A stretch of 16,650 bases of DNA from DATDPY01 sp964395765 (GCA_964395765.1 CAYNCU010000086.1:1-16650); one strand, 5' to 3'; shown: positions 1 to 7,578, counted from the stretch's first letter. Notes: generated by a model from the letters alone, not told the origin. Numbers and translations are program-made.

Positions 1-2
1 GA

Positions 3-455
3 ATGAAACTGAATACATTGAAACCGGCCCGGGGATCGGTAAAGAAGAATACGAGGAAAGGCAGAGGTACGGGATCAGGTAAGGGAGGCACTTCAACACG
101 CGGTACGAAAGGAGCCCAGTCCAGGTCGGGTTATAAGACCAGGCCAGGTTTTGAAGGCGGACAGATGGCTTTACAAAGAAGATTACCCAAGTTCGGATTT
201 AAACGCCCTCAAAAGGTGATTTTAAAGCCCATTAATCTGGATACCATTCAGATGTTGAGTGAAATCACAAAATCAGGATCAATTGACCTGGAACTCATGA
301 TTAATCATGGAGTTATAAGTAAAAAGGATATTGTAAAAATTTTAGGTAGAGGAGAATTGAAATCGAAAGTGGATGTTTCCGCTCATTATTTTTCTGAGAA
401 AGCCGCCAAGGCAATTGAAGAAAAAGGCGGGAAGATTACCAAAATAGCATCATGA
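3..455 (+). CDS. rplO: Large ribosomal subunit protein uL15
   Basis: This 150-residue protein is ribosomal protein L15, a late-assembling component of the large subunit that binds 23S rRNA. The N-terminal part (about residues 10-50) is the typical glycine- and basic-rich extended arm, with GRGTGSGKGGTSTRGTKGAQ and then SRSGYKTRPGFEGGQM; the C-terminal globular part ends in AAKAIEEKGGKITKI, a usual L15 ending. Length matches the family. The ATG at position 3 is the expected start, so the gene is complete although only two bases precede it; rpmD would normally lie just outside the window. Its stop overlaps the secY start in an ATGA, which suggests translational coupling within the spc operon. 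Confidence 0.97.
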   Translation: MKLNTLKPARGSVKKNTRKGRGTGSGKGGTSTRGTKGAQSRSGYKTRPGFEGGQMALQRRLPKFGFKRPQKVILKPINLDTIQMLSEITKSGSIDLELMINHGVISKKDIVKILGRGELKSKVDVSAHYFSEKAAKAIEEKGGKITKIAS

Positions 456-1768
456 AGAAATTCATAAGAACCATACGGAATATTTTCGCTATTGAGGAAC
501 TGAAGGAGAGGATTATCTATACCGTAGGTTTTCTTATTATTTTCAGGTTGGGGCGGTTTGTAATCCTTCCGGGTATTGATGCCTCCAAATTAAGCGGGCA
601 ATCAAGGGGAATCCTCGGCTTGCTCGACACTTTCCTGGGGGGCGCTTTCAGCAGTGCTTCAATATTCGGACTGGGAATAATGCCCTATATATCGGCCTCT
701 ATCGTATTGCAATTATTGATTGTCGCCGTACCTTATTTTGCAAAAATGCAGAAGGAAGGCGAATCGGGTAGAAGGAGAATAAACCAGATCACCCGTGTTC
801 TTACCATATTTATTACCTTCTTTCAGGCTTCTGCCTACCTGGCGGGCACTATTCCTTCGGATGCCATCGTAATTGACCATACACTGTTTAATTTTTCGGC
901 TATGGTGATCCTTACTGCCGGTACGATCTTTTGTATGTACCTGGGCGAAAGGATTACAGAAAAAGGAATTGGAAATGGCATTTCCATGTTAATCATGATC
1001 GGAATTATTTCCAGGTTCCCCGGTGCTATATATGCTGAAGCAACTTCAAGAGGAATGAGCGGCGCCCTGTTTTTCGTGCTGGAAATTGTGGCCTTGTTCT
1101 TTGTGGTCGTAGGCGTGGTTGCACTGACACAGGCTACCAGGAAAGTTCCCGTACAGTATGCTAAACAGGTAGTGGGTAGCAGAGTATACGGCGGACAACG
1201 GCAGTATATTCCCCTGAAAGTAAATGCGGCCGGTGTAATGCCTATCATCTTTGCGCAGTCGCTGATGTTTTTGCCGGCGCTGATCGCCCAATTCTGGGCC
1301 CAGTCAAGTGATATAGCCGCCTATGTGGGAAGTACATTTTCCAATTATCACTCGTGGCAGTATAACCTGCTGTTCGCCATATTGATTATTGTATTTACCT
1401 TTTTCTACACGGCTATTACTATCAATCCTACCCAGATTGCTGACGACATGAAAAAAAACGGAGGCTTTATTCCAGGCATCAAACCGGGGAAAGCCACCTC
1501 TGAATATCTTGATAATGTTTTGACCAAGATCACGTTACCCGGATCCATACTTCTTTCAGTTGTTGCCATTATGCCCGCCTTCGCAAGTATTGCCGGCGTT
1601 TCCAGACAGTTTTCGGCTTTTTATGGAGGTACATCGCTGCTCATTCTGGTTGGCGTAATATTGGACACTTTACAGCAAATTGAAAGCTACCTGTTGATGA
1701 GACACTATGAAGGCTTGATGAAATCAGGGAAGTTAAAAGGAAGATCCAGTGTCGCGGTCGCCTCATAA
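452..1768 (+). CDS. secY: Protein translocase subunit SecY
   Basis: SecY forms the channel of the SecYEG translocon in the inner membrane, through which unfolded secretory proteins pass and membrane proteins insert. The 438-residue product has about ten hydrophobic segments, and family-typical stretches are visible: IMPYISASIVLQLL near residues 75-90, the cytoplasmic segment with QTRKVPVQYAKQ-like sequence (here ATRKVPVQYAKQ), the NAAGVMPIIFAQS segment, and NPTQIADDMKKNGGFIPGIKPG. Length is normal. It starts inside the rplO stop codon (ATGA) and is followed by infA after only 12 bases. In many bacteria adk and/or map follow secY; neither is present here. Confidence 0.98.
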   Translation: MKKFIRTIRNIFAIEELKERIIYTVGFLIIFRLGRFVILPGIDASKLSGQSRGILGLLDTFLGGAFSSASIFGLGIMPYISASIVLQLLIVAVPYFAKMQKEGESGRRRINQITRVLTIFITFFQASAYLAGTIPSDAIVIDHTLFNFSAMVILTAGTIFCMYLGERITEKGIGNGISMLIMIGIISRFPGAIYAEATSRGMSGALFFVLEIVALFFVVVGVVALTQATRKVPVQYAKQVVGSRVYGGQRQYIPLKVNAAGVMPIIFAQSLMFLPALIAQFWAQSSDIAAYVGSTFSNYHSWQYNLLFAILIIVFTFFYTAITINPTQIADDMKKNGGFIPGIKPGKATSEYLDNVLTKITLPGSILLSVVAIMPAFASIAGVSRQFSAFYGGTSLLILVGVILDTLQQIESYLLMRHYEGLMKSGKLKGRSSVAVAS

Positions 1769-1780
1769 TTCTTGATTTTA

Positions 1781-1999
1781 ATGGCTAAACAGGCATCAAT
1801 AGAACAAGATGGAACGATTACAGAGGCATTGTCAAATGCCATGTTCAGGGTTGAACTGGAAAATGGACATACGGTAATTGCGCATATATCCGGTAAAATG
1901 AGAATGCATTACATTAAAATTTTGCCGGGGGATAAGGTAAGACTCGAATTGTCGCCTTATGATTTGACAAAAGGAAGAATAATTTTCAGGTATAAATAA
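1781..1999 (+). CDS. infA: Translation initiation factor IF-1
   Basis: IF-1 binds the A site of the 30S subunit during initiation and works with IF-2 and IF-3. The product is a 72-residue single S1/OB-fold domain beginning MAKQASIEQDGTITEALSNAMFRVELENGH and containing the family signature HISGKMRMHYIKILPGDKVRLELSPYDLTKGRI. I chose the ATG at 1781; a TTG at 1772 in the same frame would add three residues (MIL) that no IF-1 normally has. There is no obvious Shine-Dalgarno sequence. The gene lies between secY and rpmJ; rpmJ starts 6 bases after its stop, so the two are surely co-transcribed. Confidence 0.96.
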   Translation: MAKQASIEQDGTITEALSNAMFRVELENGHTVIAHISGKMRMHYIKILPGDKVRLELSPYDLTKGRIIFRYK

Positions 2000-2005
2000 A
2001 AGGAA

Positions 2006-2122
2006 ATGAAAGTCAAGGCTTCCATAAAAAAGAGAAGTAGCGAATGTAAGATCGTTCGCAGGAAGGGAAAATTATATGTCATCAACAAGAAGAATCCAAG
2101 ATTTAAACAAAGACAAGGATAA
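2006..2122 (+). CDS. rpmJ: Large ribosomal subunit protein bL36 (cysteine-poor type)
   Basis: This 38-residue ORF encodes ribosomal protein L36, the smallest protein of the large subunit. The sequence begins MKVKASIKKRSSECKIVRRKG and ends NKKNPRFKQRQG, the standard L36 frame. Classical L36 binds zinc through C-x2-C near residues 11 and 14 plus a Cys near 27 and a His near 32. Here only Cys14 remains (Ser at 11, Asn at 27, Phe at 32), so zinc is probably not bound; such cysteine-poor forms are a known variant among ribosomal zinc-ribbon proteins. It sits between infA and rpsM, where it is expected, with 2 bases to the rpsM start. Confidence 0.95.
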   Translation: MKVKASIKKRSSECKIVRRKGKLYVINKKNPRFKQRQG

Positions 2123-2124
2123 TT

Positions 2125-2502
2125 ATGGCACGATTTCAAGGGGTTGATATTCCCGATCACAAGAGAGGTGAAGTTGCACTGACCTATATCTATGGTCTGG
2201 GACGCAGTTCAGCCCAGAAAATTTTAACTGCCGCCGGTATCGATTGGAATAAGAAAGTGTCTGACTGGACCGACGAAGAAGCGAATAAAATCAGGTCGGT
2301 TATTGCCGAGAATTATAAAGTTGAGGGCGTTTTAAAATCCGAAGTTCAGTTTAGCATCAAACGTTTACTGGATATCGGATGTTACCGTGGCCTCAGGCAC
2401 AGGAAAGGTCTTCCCGTAAGAGGTCAGCGAACTAAAACCAATGCACGTACCAGGAAAGGCAAACGTAAAACGGTTGCAAATAAGAAGAAGGCCACTAAAT
2501 AG
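2125..2502 (+). CDS. rpsM: Small ribosomal subunit protein uS13
   Basis: S13 lies in the head of the 30S subunit and contacts the P-site tRNA and the 50S subunit through inter-subunit bridges. The 125-residue product shows the family sequence from its start (MARFQGVDIPDHKRGEVALTYIYGLG), the helix-hairpin-helix region around residues 20-40, and the C-terminal basic tail containing RGLRHRKGLPVRGQRTKTNARTRKG, which reaches toward tRNA. Length is normal for the family. The ATG follows the rpmJ stop by two bases, and rpsK starts 10 bases after its stop, consistent with the alpha-operon order. Confidence 0.97.
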   Translation: MARFQGVDIPDHKRGEVALTYIYGLGRSSAQKILTAAGIDWNKKVSDWTDEEANKIRSVIAENYKVEGVLKSEVQFSIKRLLDIGCYRGLRHRKGLPVRGQRTKTNARTRKGKRKTVANKKKATK

Positions 2503-2512
2503 TTAATCGACC

Positions 2513-2905
2513 ATGGCAGCAAAAAGAAAAGATAAGGCTAAAAAAAGAATGGTGGTCGTCGAACCGATAGGTCAGGCGCACATCAAGGCCACATTTAATA
2601 ATATAATTATTTCAATGACCAATGGCAGTGGCCAGGTGGTGGCATGGGCATCGGCGGGGAAAATGGGATTTAAAGGCTCTAAGAAAAACACGCCCTATGC
2701 TGCCCAGATGGCGGCACAAAACTGTGCACAGGTTGCTTACGATCTTGGAGTAAGAAAAGTTGAGGTGTTTGTGAAAGGACCCGGCGCCGGACGCGAATCG
2801 GCGATCAGGACCATTCAAAATACAGGTATTGAGATTATGATGATCAGAGACGTTACGCCTCTTCCTCATAATGGCTGCAGGCCGCCCAAAAGAAGAAGAG
2901 TTTAA
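2513..2905 (+). CDS. rpsK: Small ribosomal subunit protein uS11
   Basis: S11 is part of the 30S platform and lines the mRNA exit region. The 130-residue protein has the S11 core: HIKATFNNIIISMTN near residues 23-37, VVAWASAGKMGFKGSKKNTPYAAQMAAQ, VEVFVKGPGAGRESAIRTIQ, and the terminal DVTPLPHNGCRPPKRRRV, which is the hallmark ending of the family. A short lysine-rich N-terminal stretch (residues 1-14) precedes the core, as is usual. The gene lies between rpsM and rpsD with short spacers and no sign of damage. Confidence 0.97.
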   Translation: MAAKRKDKAKKRMVVVEPIGQAHIKATFNNIIISMTNGSGQVVAWASAGKMGFKGSKKNTPYAAQMAAQNCAQVAYDLGVRKVEVFVKGPGAGRESAIRTIQNTGIEIMMIRDVTPLPHNGCRPPKRRRV

Positions 2906-2925
2906 AATAAATTTATTGATAAGGA

Positions 2926-3528
2926 ATGGCAAGGTACACAGGTCCTAAATCTAAAATCTCAAGAAAATTCGGCGAACCGATTATGGGGGTCAGCAAGGCG
3001 CTCCAGAAAAAGAATTATGCGCCGGGTCAGCATGGCAGGGGAAGGAAAAGAAAACAATCGGATTATGCTGTGCAGTTACAGGAGAAACAAAAGGCAAAAT
3101 ATATCTACGGAGTTCTCGAACGTCAATTCCGGAATGTCTTTGAAAAAGCATCCCGAAAAAGCGGGATTACCGGTGAAATCTTGCTGCAAATGCTGGAATC
3201 AAGGCTTGATAACATGGTATATAGAATGGGAATTGCCCCCACGCGTCGCGCGGCAAGGCAATTGGTACGGCACAGACATATCATGGTTAACAATGAGGTG
3301 ATCAGCATACCCTCTTATGTTTTAAAAGCTGGGGATCTGGTAAGCATCAGGGAAAAGTCAAAGTCGCTGGAGGCAATCGTTAATAGCCTGGCTATGAGAT
3401 CTAAGAAATTTCCATGGATTGAATGGGACAACAATTTAATGACCGGTCGGTATGTGAACCTCCCTAACAGGGAAGAAATTCCTGAAAATATTCAGGAACA
3501 GCTGATCGTTGAGTTATATTCCAAATAA
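2926..3528 (+). CDS. rpsD: Small ribosomal subunit protein uS4
   Basis: S4 is a primary 16S rRNA binder that nucleates 30S assembly and, in some bacteria, represses its own operon. The 200-residue product starts MARYTGPKSKISRKFGEPIMG, continues with the basic YAPGQHGRGRKRKQSDYAVQL segment, and has the S4 RNA-binding domain around residues 92-155 (LESRLDNMVYRMGIAPTRRAARQLVRHRHIMVNNEVISIPSYVLKAGD). The N-terminus lacks the four-cysteine zinc knuckle of some S4 proteins, so it is the zinc-free type. Location between rpsK and rpoA is the standard alpha-operon arrangement. Whether S4 regulates this operon cannot be judged from the sequence. Confidence 0.97.
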   Translation: MARYTGPKSKISRKFGEPIMGVSKALQKKNYAPGQHGRGRKRKQSDYAVQLQEKQKAKYIYGVLERQFRNVFEKASRKSGITGEILLQMLESRLDNMVYRMGIAPTRRAARQLVRHRHIMVNNEVISIPSYVLKAGDLVSIREKSKSLEAIVNSLAMRSKKFPWIEWDNNLMTGRYVNLPNREEIPENIQEQLIVELYSK

Positions 3529-3553
3529 ATCGTAAAATCGAATCTATAATAAT

Positions 3554-4543
3554 ATGTCATTTATTGCATTTCAAATACCGGAAAAGGTGGTTATGGAAAA
3601 AGCCGATGATTTCAGAGGCCTTTTTACATTCAAACCGCTCGAAAAAGGGTATGGCGTAACCATTGGAAACGCTTTCAGGCGTATTCTTCTTTCTTCACTG
3701 GAAGGTTATGCTATTACTGGAATTAAAATTCCCGGGGTGTTGCATGAATTTTCCACCATCGAAGGCGTAAAAGAGGATGTTTCCGAGATCATTCTCAGTC
3801 TTAAAATGGTAAGATTCAAAAAAATCAGCGATCCCGTTGAAGCAAAAATCACGATTCCGGTTAAAAAACAAAAGGTGCTTAAGGCCGGCGATCTGATTAA
3901 ACACACGACTACCTTTGAGATCCTTAACCCTGATCTCGAAATCTGCCATCTGGACGAGAAAGCAGAATTCGAATTGGAACTGACCATCGAAAAAGGCCGT
4001 GGATATGTACCGGCAGAGGAAAACAAACCGGCTGAACAGATTTTCGGATTTATTCCGATCGACGCTATTTTCACTCCTATTAAAAATGTGAAATACAGTG
4101 TTGAAAATACCAGGGTGGAGCAGAAAACCGACTATGAAATGCTCGTCCTTGATATTGAAACAGATGGCTCTATCCATCCAGAGGTGGCTTTGAAAGGGGC
4201 TGCCAATATTCTAATCAAGCATTTCATGCTCTTCTCGGATCAGACGATGATACTCGAAACCGCTGATTCCAAGGAACCTGATGCAGTGGATGAAGAAATG
4301 CTTCATATGCGTAAATTGCTTAAAACGCCTCTCAGTGAGCTCGATCTTTCGGTACGTGCCTATAACTGCTTAAAGGCTGCCGATGTAAAATCATTGGGCG
4401 ACCTGGTACGGCTTGAAATTTCGGATATGATGAAATTCAGGAACTTCGGTAAGAAATCATTGGCTGAACTGGAAGCTTTGGTGGCGGAAAAAGGCTTAAC
4501 CTTCGGTATGGATTTATCGAAGTATAAATTAGAAGAAGAATAG
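3554..4543 (+). CDS. rpoA: DNA-directed RNA polymerase subunit alpha
   Basis: The alpha subunit dimerises to start RNA polymerase assembly and contacts activators and promoter DNA. The 329-residue product has the N-terminal assembly domain up to about residue 235 (FTFKPLEKGYGVTIGNAFRRILLSSLEGYAITGIKIPGVLHEFSTIEGVKEDV is diagnostic over its first 80 residues) and the C-terminal domain at about 255-325 (LSELDLSVRAYNCLKAADVKSLGDLV, then FRNFGKKSLAELEALVAEKGL, the paired helix-hairpin-helix region). Length is normal. The C-terminal domain is intact, which matters because activators commonly bind it. The gene is followed by rplQ after 8 bases. Confidence 0.98.
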   Translation: MSFIAFQIPEKVVMEKADDFRGLFTFKPLEKGYGVTIGNAFRRILLSSLEGYAITGIKIPGVLHEFSTIEGVKEDVSEIILSLKMVRFKKISDPVEAKITIPVKKQKVLKAGDLIKHTTTFEILNPDLEICHLDEKAEFELELTIEKGRGYVPAEENKPAEQIFGFIPIDAIFTPIKNVKYSVENTRVEQKTDYEMLVLDIETDGSIHPEVALKGAANILIKHFMLFSDQTMILETADSKEPDAVDEEMLHMRKLLKTPLSELDLSVRAYNCLKAADVKSLGDLVRLEISDMMKFRNFGKKSLAELEALVAEKGLTFGMDLSKYKLEEE

Positions 4544-4551
4544 AGACGACA

Positions 4552-5238
4552 ATGAGACACGGCAGAAAAATAAATCATTTGGGTCGTACCGCCTCTCACC
4601 GTAAGGCTTTACTGTCAAACATGGCTTCGTCCCTTATTTTAAATAAGAGGATCAATACCACTGTGGCCAAAGCCAAGGAATTGAGGAAATATATCGAACC
4701 CCTGATAACGAGATCCAAACTTGATACTACCCATTCCAGAAGGATGGTTTTTTCCTACCTGAATAATAAGGAATCGGTTAAAATATTATTTAACGAAGTG
4801 GCTGACAGGATCATGGACAGGCCGGGGGGATATACAAGGATCATTAAAACAGGACAGCGCCTGGGCGACAACGCGGAAATGTGCATGATGGAACTGGTAG
4901 ATTTTAACGATCTATATACCAAGGATACCGGCGAAAAGAAAGCTAAGACGAGAAGAAGCCGGAGATCCCGGTCTAAGAAATCGGAAGATGTACATACGGA
5001 CGCAGCCGCCACAGCTGAAGTGACGGAAGTTGCGGAAAAAGAAGATGAAAAGACTGATGTGAAGGCTGCTGAAGAAAAAAAGACGGTGAAGACCCAGGAG
5101 AAGGCCAAACATGAAAAAAAAGAAGCCGGGAGTTCTAAAAAATCAAAACCCGATAAGCCCAAAGCCAAAGCATCCGATAAAAAAATTTCTTCCGGTAAGG
5201 AAAAAAAGGATAAAGGATCGAAAAAAGGTAAGAAGTAA
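4552..5238 (+). CDS. rplQ: Large ribosomal subunit protein bL17 with long charged C-terminal tail
   Basis: L17 lies near the peptide exit tunnel of the large subunit. Residues 1 to about 122 form the normal L17 domain (MRHGRKINHLGRTASHRKAL, then NMASSLILNKRINTTVAKAKELRKYIEPLITRSK and GGYTRIIKTGQRLGDNAEMCMMELVDF). Residues 123-228 are an added tail of about 106 residues made almost entirely of Lys, Glu, Ala, Ser, Asp and Thr, first basic (KKAKTRRSRRSRSKK), then alternating acidic and basic, and ending in a lysine-rich run. Moderately extended L17 proteins are known in Bacteroidota; this tail seems long. It is last in the ribosomal operon, followed at once by a terminator. Confidence 0.95.
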   Translation: MRHGRKINHLGRTASHRKALLSNMASSLILNKRINTTVAKAKELRKYIEPLITRSKLDTTHSRRMVFSYLNNKESVKILFNEVADRIMDRPGGYTRIIKTGQRLGDNAEMCMMELVDFNDLYTKDTGEKKAKTRRSRRSRSKKSEDVHTDAAATAEVTEVAEKEDEKTDVKAAEEKKTVKTQEKAKHEKKEAGSSKKSKPDKPKAKASDKKISSGKEKKDKGSKKGKK

Positions 5239-5261
5239 ATGGTCATCATTAATATTTCATG

Positions 5262-5294
5262 AAAAAGCCGGGTTATATTATCCGGCTTTTTTAT
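5262..5294 (+). terminator. Rho-independent terminator of the ribosomal protein operon
   Basis: A ten-base stem AAAAAGCCGG (5262-5271) pairs with CCGGCTTTTT starting at 5282, across a ten-base AT-rich loop; the right arm runs directly into a T-rich tract. It lies 23 bases after the rplQ stop and ahead of the carA promoter region, so it should separate the ribosomal operon from carA. Confidence 0.9.
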
Positions 5295-5308
5295 TTACTA
5301 CATTCCAG

Positions 5309-5340
5309 TTGGCGATAGAGTACGATAATAATTATTTTAG
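5309..5340 (+). promoter_or_regulatory. Candidate promoter for carA
   Basis: A TTG at 5309-5311 and TATTTTAG at 5333-5340 are separated by 21 bases. This resembles the Bacteroidota housekeeping promoter (TTTG near -33, 19-21 bases, TAnnTTTG near -7), with one mismatch in the -7 element. It lies after the rplQ terminator and would start transcription about 15-20 bases before the carA ATG at 5364. Only the motif supports it. Confidence 0.4.
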
Positions 5341-5363
5341 CAAAAACTTAACCTGACCTGAGG

Positions 5364-6467
5364 ATGAAAGATGTCTTTATAAAGGAAGCGGTTCTTTTAC
5401 TTGCCGACGGAAGCTGTTTTAAAGGCAAGGCAATTGGTAAAATCGGTACCACCGGCGGGGAAATCTGTTTTAATACAGGAATGACCGGATACCAGGAAAT
5501 ATATACGGACCCTTCTTATTACGGACAAATTATTGTCAATACAACCCCCCATATTGGGAATTATGGCACTCACAATGATGAAGTTGAGTCTGATTCACCG
5601 AAAATTGCAGGTATCGTGGTGAATGATTTTTCCGAATCCTATAGCCGTGCTACCGCCTCACTTTCACTACAGGAATATTTATTTAACAATGGTATTGTCG
5701 GGATAACCGATATTGATACCCGAGCCATTGTAAGACATATCCGGGATAAAGGAGCCATGAATGCCATAATATCATCGGAAATACTTGAAGTAGATAAATT
5801 ATATGATGAATTGAAGAAAGTCCCTGATATGAACGGTCTGGAGCTTTCTTCCTTCGTAAGTACTGACCAGCCCTATTTTATTGGCGAGGAAAAGAGCCGT
5901 TTCAAGGTAGCTGTCCTGGATTTAGGAGTGAAGAAAAATATCCTTAAAAATCTATCCAGAAGAGGGTGTTACTGCCAGATATTTCCTGCCAGAACCTCTT
6001 TTGGTGAAATGGAAAAATGGAAGCCCGACGGATATTTTATTTCTAACGGCCCGGGTGACCCGGCTTCCATGGATTATGCAATAACGACTGTTAAAAAGAT
6101 CCTGGACCAGAATAAACCTGTATTTGGAATTTGCCTTGGACACCAGCTACTCGCTCAGGCAGCAGGAATCCCTACCTATAAAATGCATCATGGGCACAGG
6201 GGCATCAACCACCCCGTAAAAAATCTTGAAACCGGCAAAAGTGAGGTTACTTCACAAAATCATGGTTTCGTGGTTGATTTGGATAAATTGTCCAATAACA
6301 AGAATGTTGTGATGACCCACGTGCACCTGAATGACGGAACACTTGCCGGACTGAAGCTTCTGGATAAAAAAGCATTTTCTGTACAATATCACCCTGAGGC
6401 ATCTCCCGGCCCTCATGATTCAAATTATCTGTTCGATAACTTCTTGTCCTACATGGAAAACCCTTAA
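5364..6467 (+). CDS. carA: Carbamoyl phosphate synthetase small (glutaminase) subunit
   Basis: CarA hydrolyses glutamine and passes ammonia to CarB, which makes carbamoyl phosphate for pyrimidine and arginine synthesis in the cytoplasm. The 367-residue product has the N-terminal CPSase small-chain domain (about residues 1-140, with GTTGGEICFNTGMTGYQEIYTDPSYYGQI and GIVVNDFSESYSRATASLSLQEYL) and a C-terminal class I glutamine amidotransferase domain. The catalytic triad is visible: Cys257 in FGICLGHQLL and His343/Glu345 in YHPEASPGPHDS. The oxyanion segment SNGPGDP is also present. Length is slightly below the usual 375-385. No carB is in the window, so the subunits are encoded apart here. Confidence 0.97.
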   Translation: MKDVFIKEAVLLLADGSCFKGKAIGKIGTTGGEICFNTGMTGYQEIYTDPSYYGQIIVNTTPHIGNYGTHNDEVESDSPKIAGIVVNDFSESYSRATASLSLQEYLFNNGIVGITDIDTRAIVRHIRDKGAMNAIISSEILEVDKLYDELKKVPDMNGLELSSFVSTDQPYFIGEEKSRFKVAVLDLGVKKNILKNLSRRGCYCQIFPARTSFGEMEKWKPDGYFISNGPGDPASMDYAITTVKKILDQNKPVFGICLGHQLLAQAAGIPTYKMHHGHRGINHPVKNLETGKSEVTSQNHGFVVDLDKLSNNKNVVMTHVHLNDGTLAGLKLLDKKAFSVQYHPEASPGPHDSNYLFDNFLSYMENP

Positions 6468-6608
6468 GTGCCGACCGGCGCCTGGTCCCTTTATGGTCAG
6501 TAATAAGGAGCGGCTTTGTCATAAATCATGTTAAAAACACGGCTTCCCGGCCTGTATCCCTTTTTAATTTATGCTTAATTTGCTATTTTGGTGTTCAAAT
6601 TGAATCTT

Positions 6609-6899
6609 ATGCTGAAAAGACTACCCGGCTTTATAAAGAATTTTTACTTTCTTACCGGGTTATTTTTCCTGATCTGGATGTTATTTATCGATTCCAATAA
6701 TCTTATTACCCAATTCAGTAACCGGCATAAAGTCGCCGATCTGGAAAATCAAATGGATTTTTATACCCAGCAGATTAAGGTGGTAGAAAAAGACCGAAAA
6801 GAATTGCTGACCAACGATAAGATGCTGGAAAAATTTGCCCGGGAAAAATACTTTATGAAAAAACCTTCCGAAGACCTGTATATCCTGGTTCAGAAATAA
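6609..6899 (+). CDS. FtsB/DivIC-like septum formation initiator protein
   Basis: The 96-residue product has the layout of the FtsB/DivIC family: a short basic N-terminus (MLKRLPGFIKN), one membrane segment at about residues 14-31 (FYFLTGLFFLIWMLFI), then a periplasmic coiled coil (HKVADLENQMDFYTQQIKVVEKDRKELL) and the family's closing segment LEKFAREKYFMKKPSEDLYILV. Members join FtsL and FtsQ in the divisome and help activate septal wall synthesis. I chose the ATG at 6609; an upstream TTG (6588) would add seven residues before the basic start and is less likely. A sequence TATTTTG at 6584-6590, one base short of the Bacteroidota -7 motif, lies just upstream. The next gene starts 43 bases after the stop. 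Confidence 0.85.
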   Translation: MLKRLPGFIKNFYFLTGLFFLIWMLFIDSNNLITQFSNRHKVADLENQMDFYTQQIKVVEKDRKELLTNDKMLEKFAREKYFMKKPSEDLYILVQK

Positions 6900-6942
6900 C
6901 ATTTTTCCTTCCCTTATCGTTTTAATTATTAAATTCAGCAAT

Positions 6943-7494
6943 ATGCGAAAATGCTTGGTTCTGATATTTTTCCTTTTTTGTCAGGGCATGGCTATGGCCC
7001 AGGTTGATATTTCCTCGGGATCCAAAACACCATTCGGACAGCGTATTTATTTCGGGGGAAATTTCAGTTTTCAGTTTGGTTACGTGACTTACCTTGATGT
7101 TTCTCCCCTGGTCGGCTATATGATCAATAAAGACTTTTCAGCGGGAGTTGGAATTACCTACCGATACCTGCGCTATAAAGATATTAATTACAAAACCAAT
7201 ATTTACGGGGGCAGAATGTTTGTGAGACATAACCTTCCGATCCTGCCGATTCCGCTTTTTGTTTACAGCGAATATGAAGACCTTAACCTTGATGTTGCGG
7301 TATATAATGCCACACACACGGATTATACCATTTCCAGGCAATGGGTACCTTCGCTTTTTGTCGGTGGTGGACTTTTTCAACCCATCGGGAAAAGAGCGGG
7401 ATTTACCATCATGGCATTGTATAATATAATTTATGACGATCAGCGATCCCCCTATAACAGCCCGCTTGTATTCAGGGTAGGGTTTACATTATAG
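6943..7494 (+). CDS. Small outer-membrane beta-barrel protein, function unknown
   Basis: The 183-residue product begins with a Sec signal peptide (MRKCLVLIFFLFCQGMAMAQ, likely cut after AMA at residue 19). The mature part of about 164 residues consists of alternating hydrophobic and polar stretches rich in Tyr, Phe and Gly (FGGNFSFQFGYVTYLDVSPLVGYMI, FSAGVGITYRYLRY, NIYGGRMFVRHNL, WVPSLFVGGGLFQPI, GFTIMALYNIIYD) and ends in FRVGFTL, a C-terminal pattern usual for outer-membrane barrels. It probably forms an 8-strand-like barrel; no enzymatic motif or plug domain is visible. It follows the FtsB-like gene by 43 bases and may be co-transcribed. The specific family cannot be named with confidence. 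Confidence 0.8.
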   Translation: MRKCLVLIFFLFCQGMAMAQVDISSGSKTPFGQRIYFGGNFSFQFGYVTYLDVSPLVGYMINKDFSAGVGITYRYLRYKDINYKTNIYGGRMFVRHNLPILPIPLFVYSEYEDLNLDVAVYNATHTDYTISRQWVPSLFVGGGLFQPIGKRAGFTIMALYNIIYDDQRSPYNSPLVFRVGFTL

Positions 7495-7498
7495 ATCT

Positions 7499-7546
7499 GA
7501 GATCAAAAATCAGAAATCAAAAATTCAACACTCAACGCTAAACGTT
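7499..7546. repeat. Low-complexity degenerate short repeats
   Basis: Between the converging genes ending at 7494 and 7616, short A/C-rich units recur: ATCAAAAATC, then AGAAATCAAAAATTC, then ACACTCAACGCTAAACG. The units are only about 7-9 bases long and imperfect. No coding or stem structure is visible. It may be replication-slippage sequence of a type seen between genes in Bacteroidota. Confidence 0.35.
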
Positions 7547-7578
7547 CCCTTTTTGATAGTGGAGTAATCAGGGTTATT

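Noticed and set aside
2130..2146. TGGCACG near the rpsM start as a sigma-54 -24 element
   Set aside because: The expected GC at the -12 position (10 bases after GG) is AG, and the site lies inside a ribosomal operon start codon region.
4755..5249. Long minus-strand open frames opposite rplQ
   Set aside because: They are reverse reads of the Lys/Glu-rich tail, giving Phe/Ser/Leu-rich low-complexity translations, as expected for a shadow frame.
6468..6608. Remnant of an eno gene between carA and the FtsB-like gene
   Set aside because: The 141-base spacer contains no enolase-like segment in any frame that I could see.
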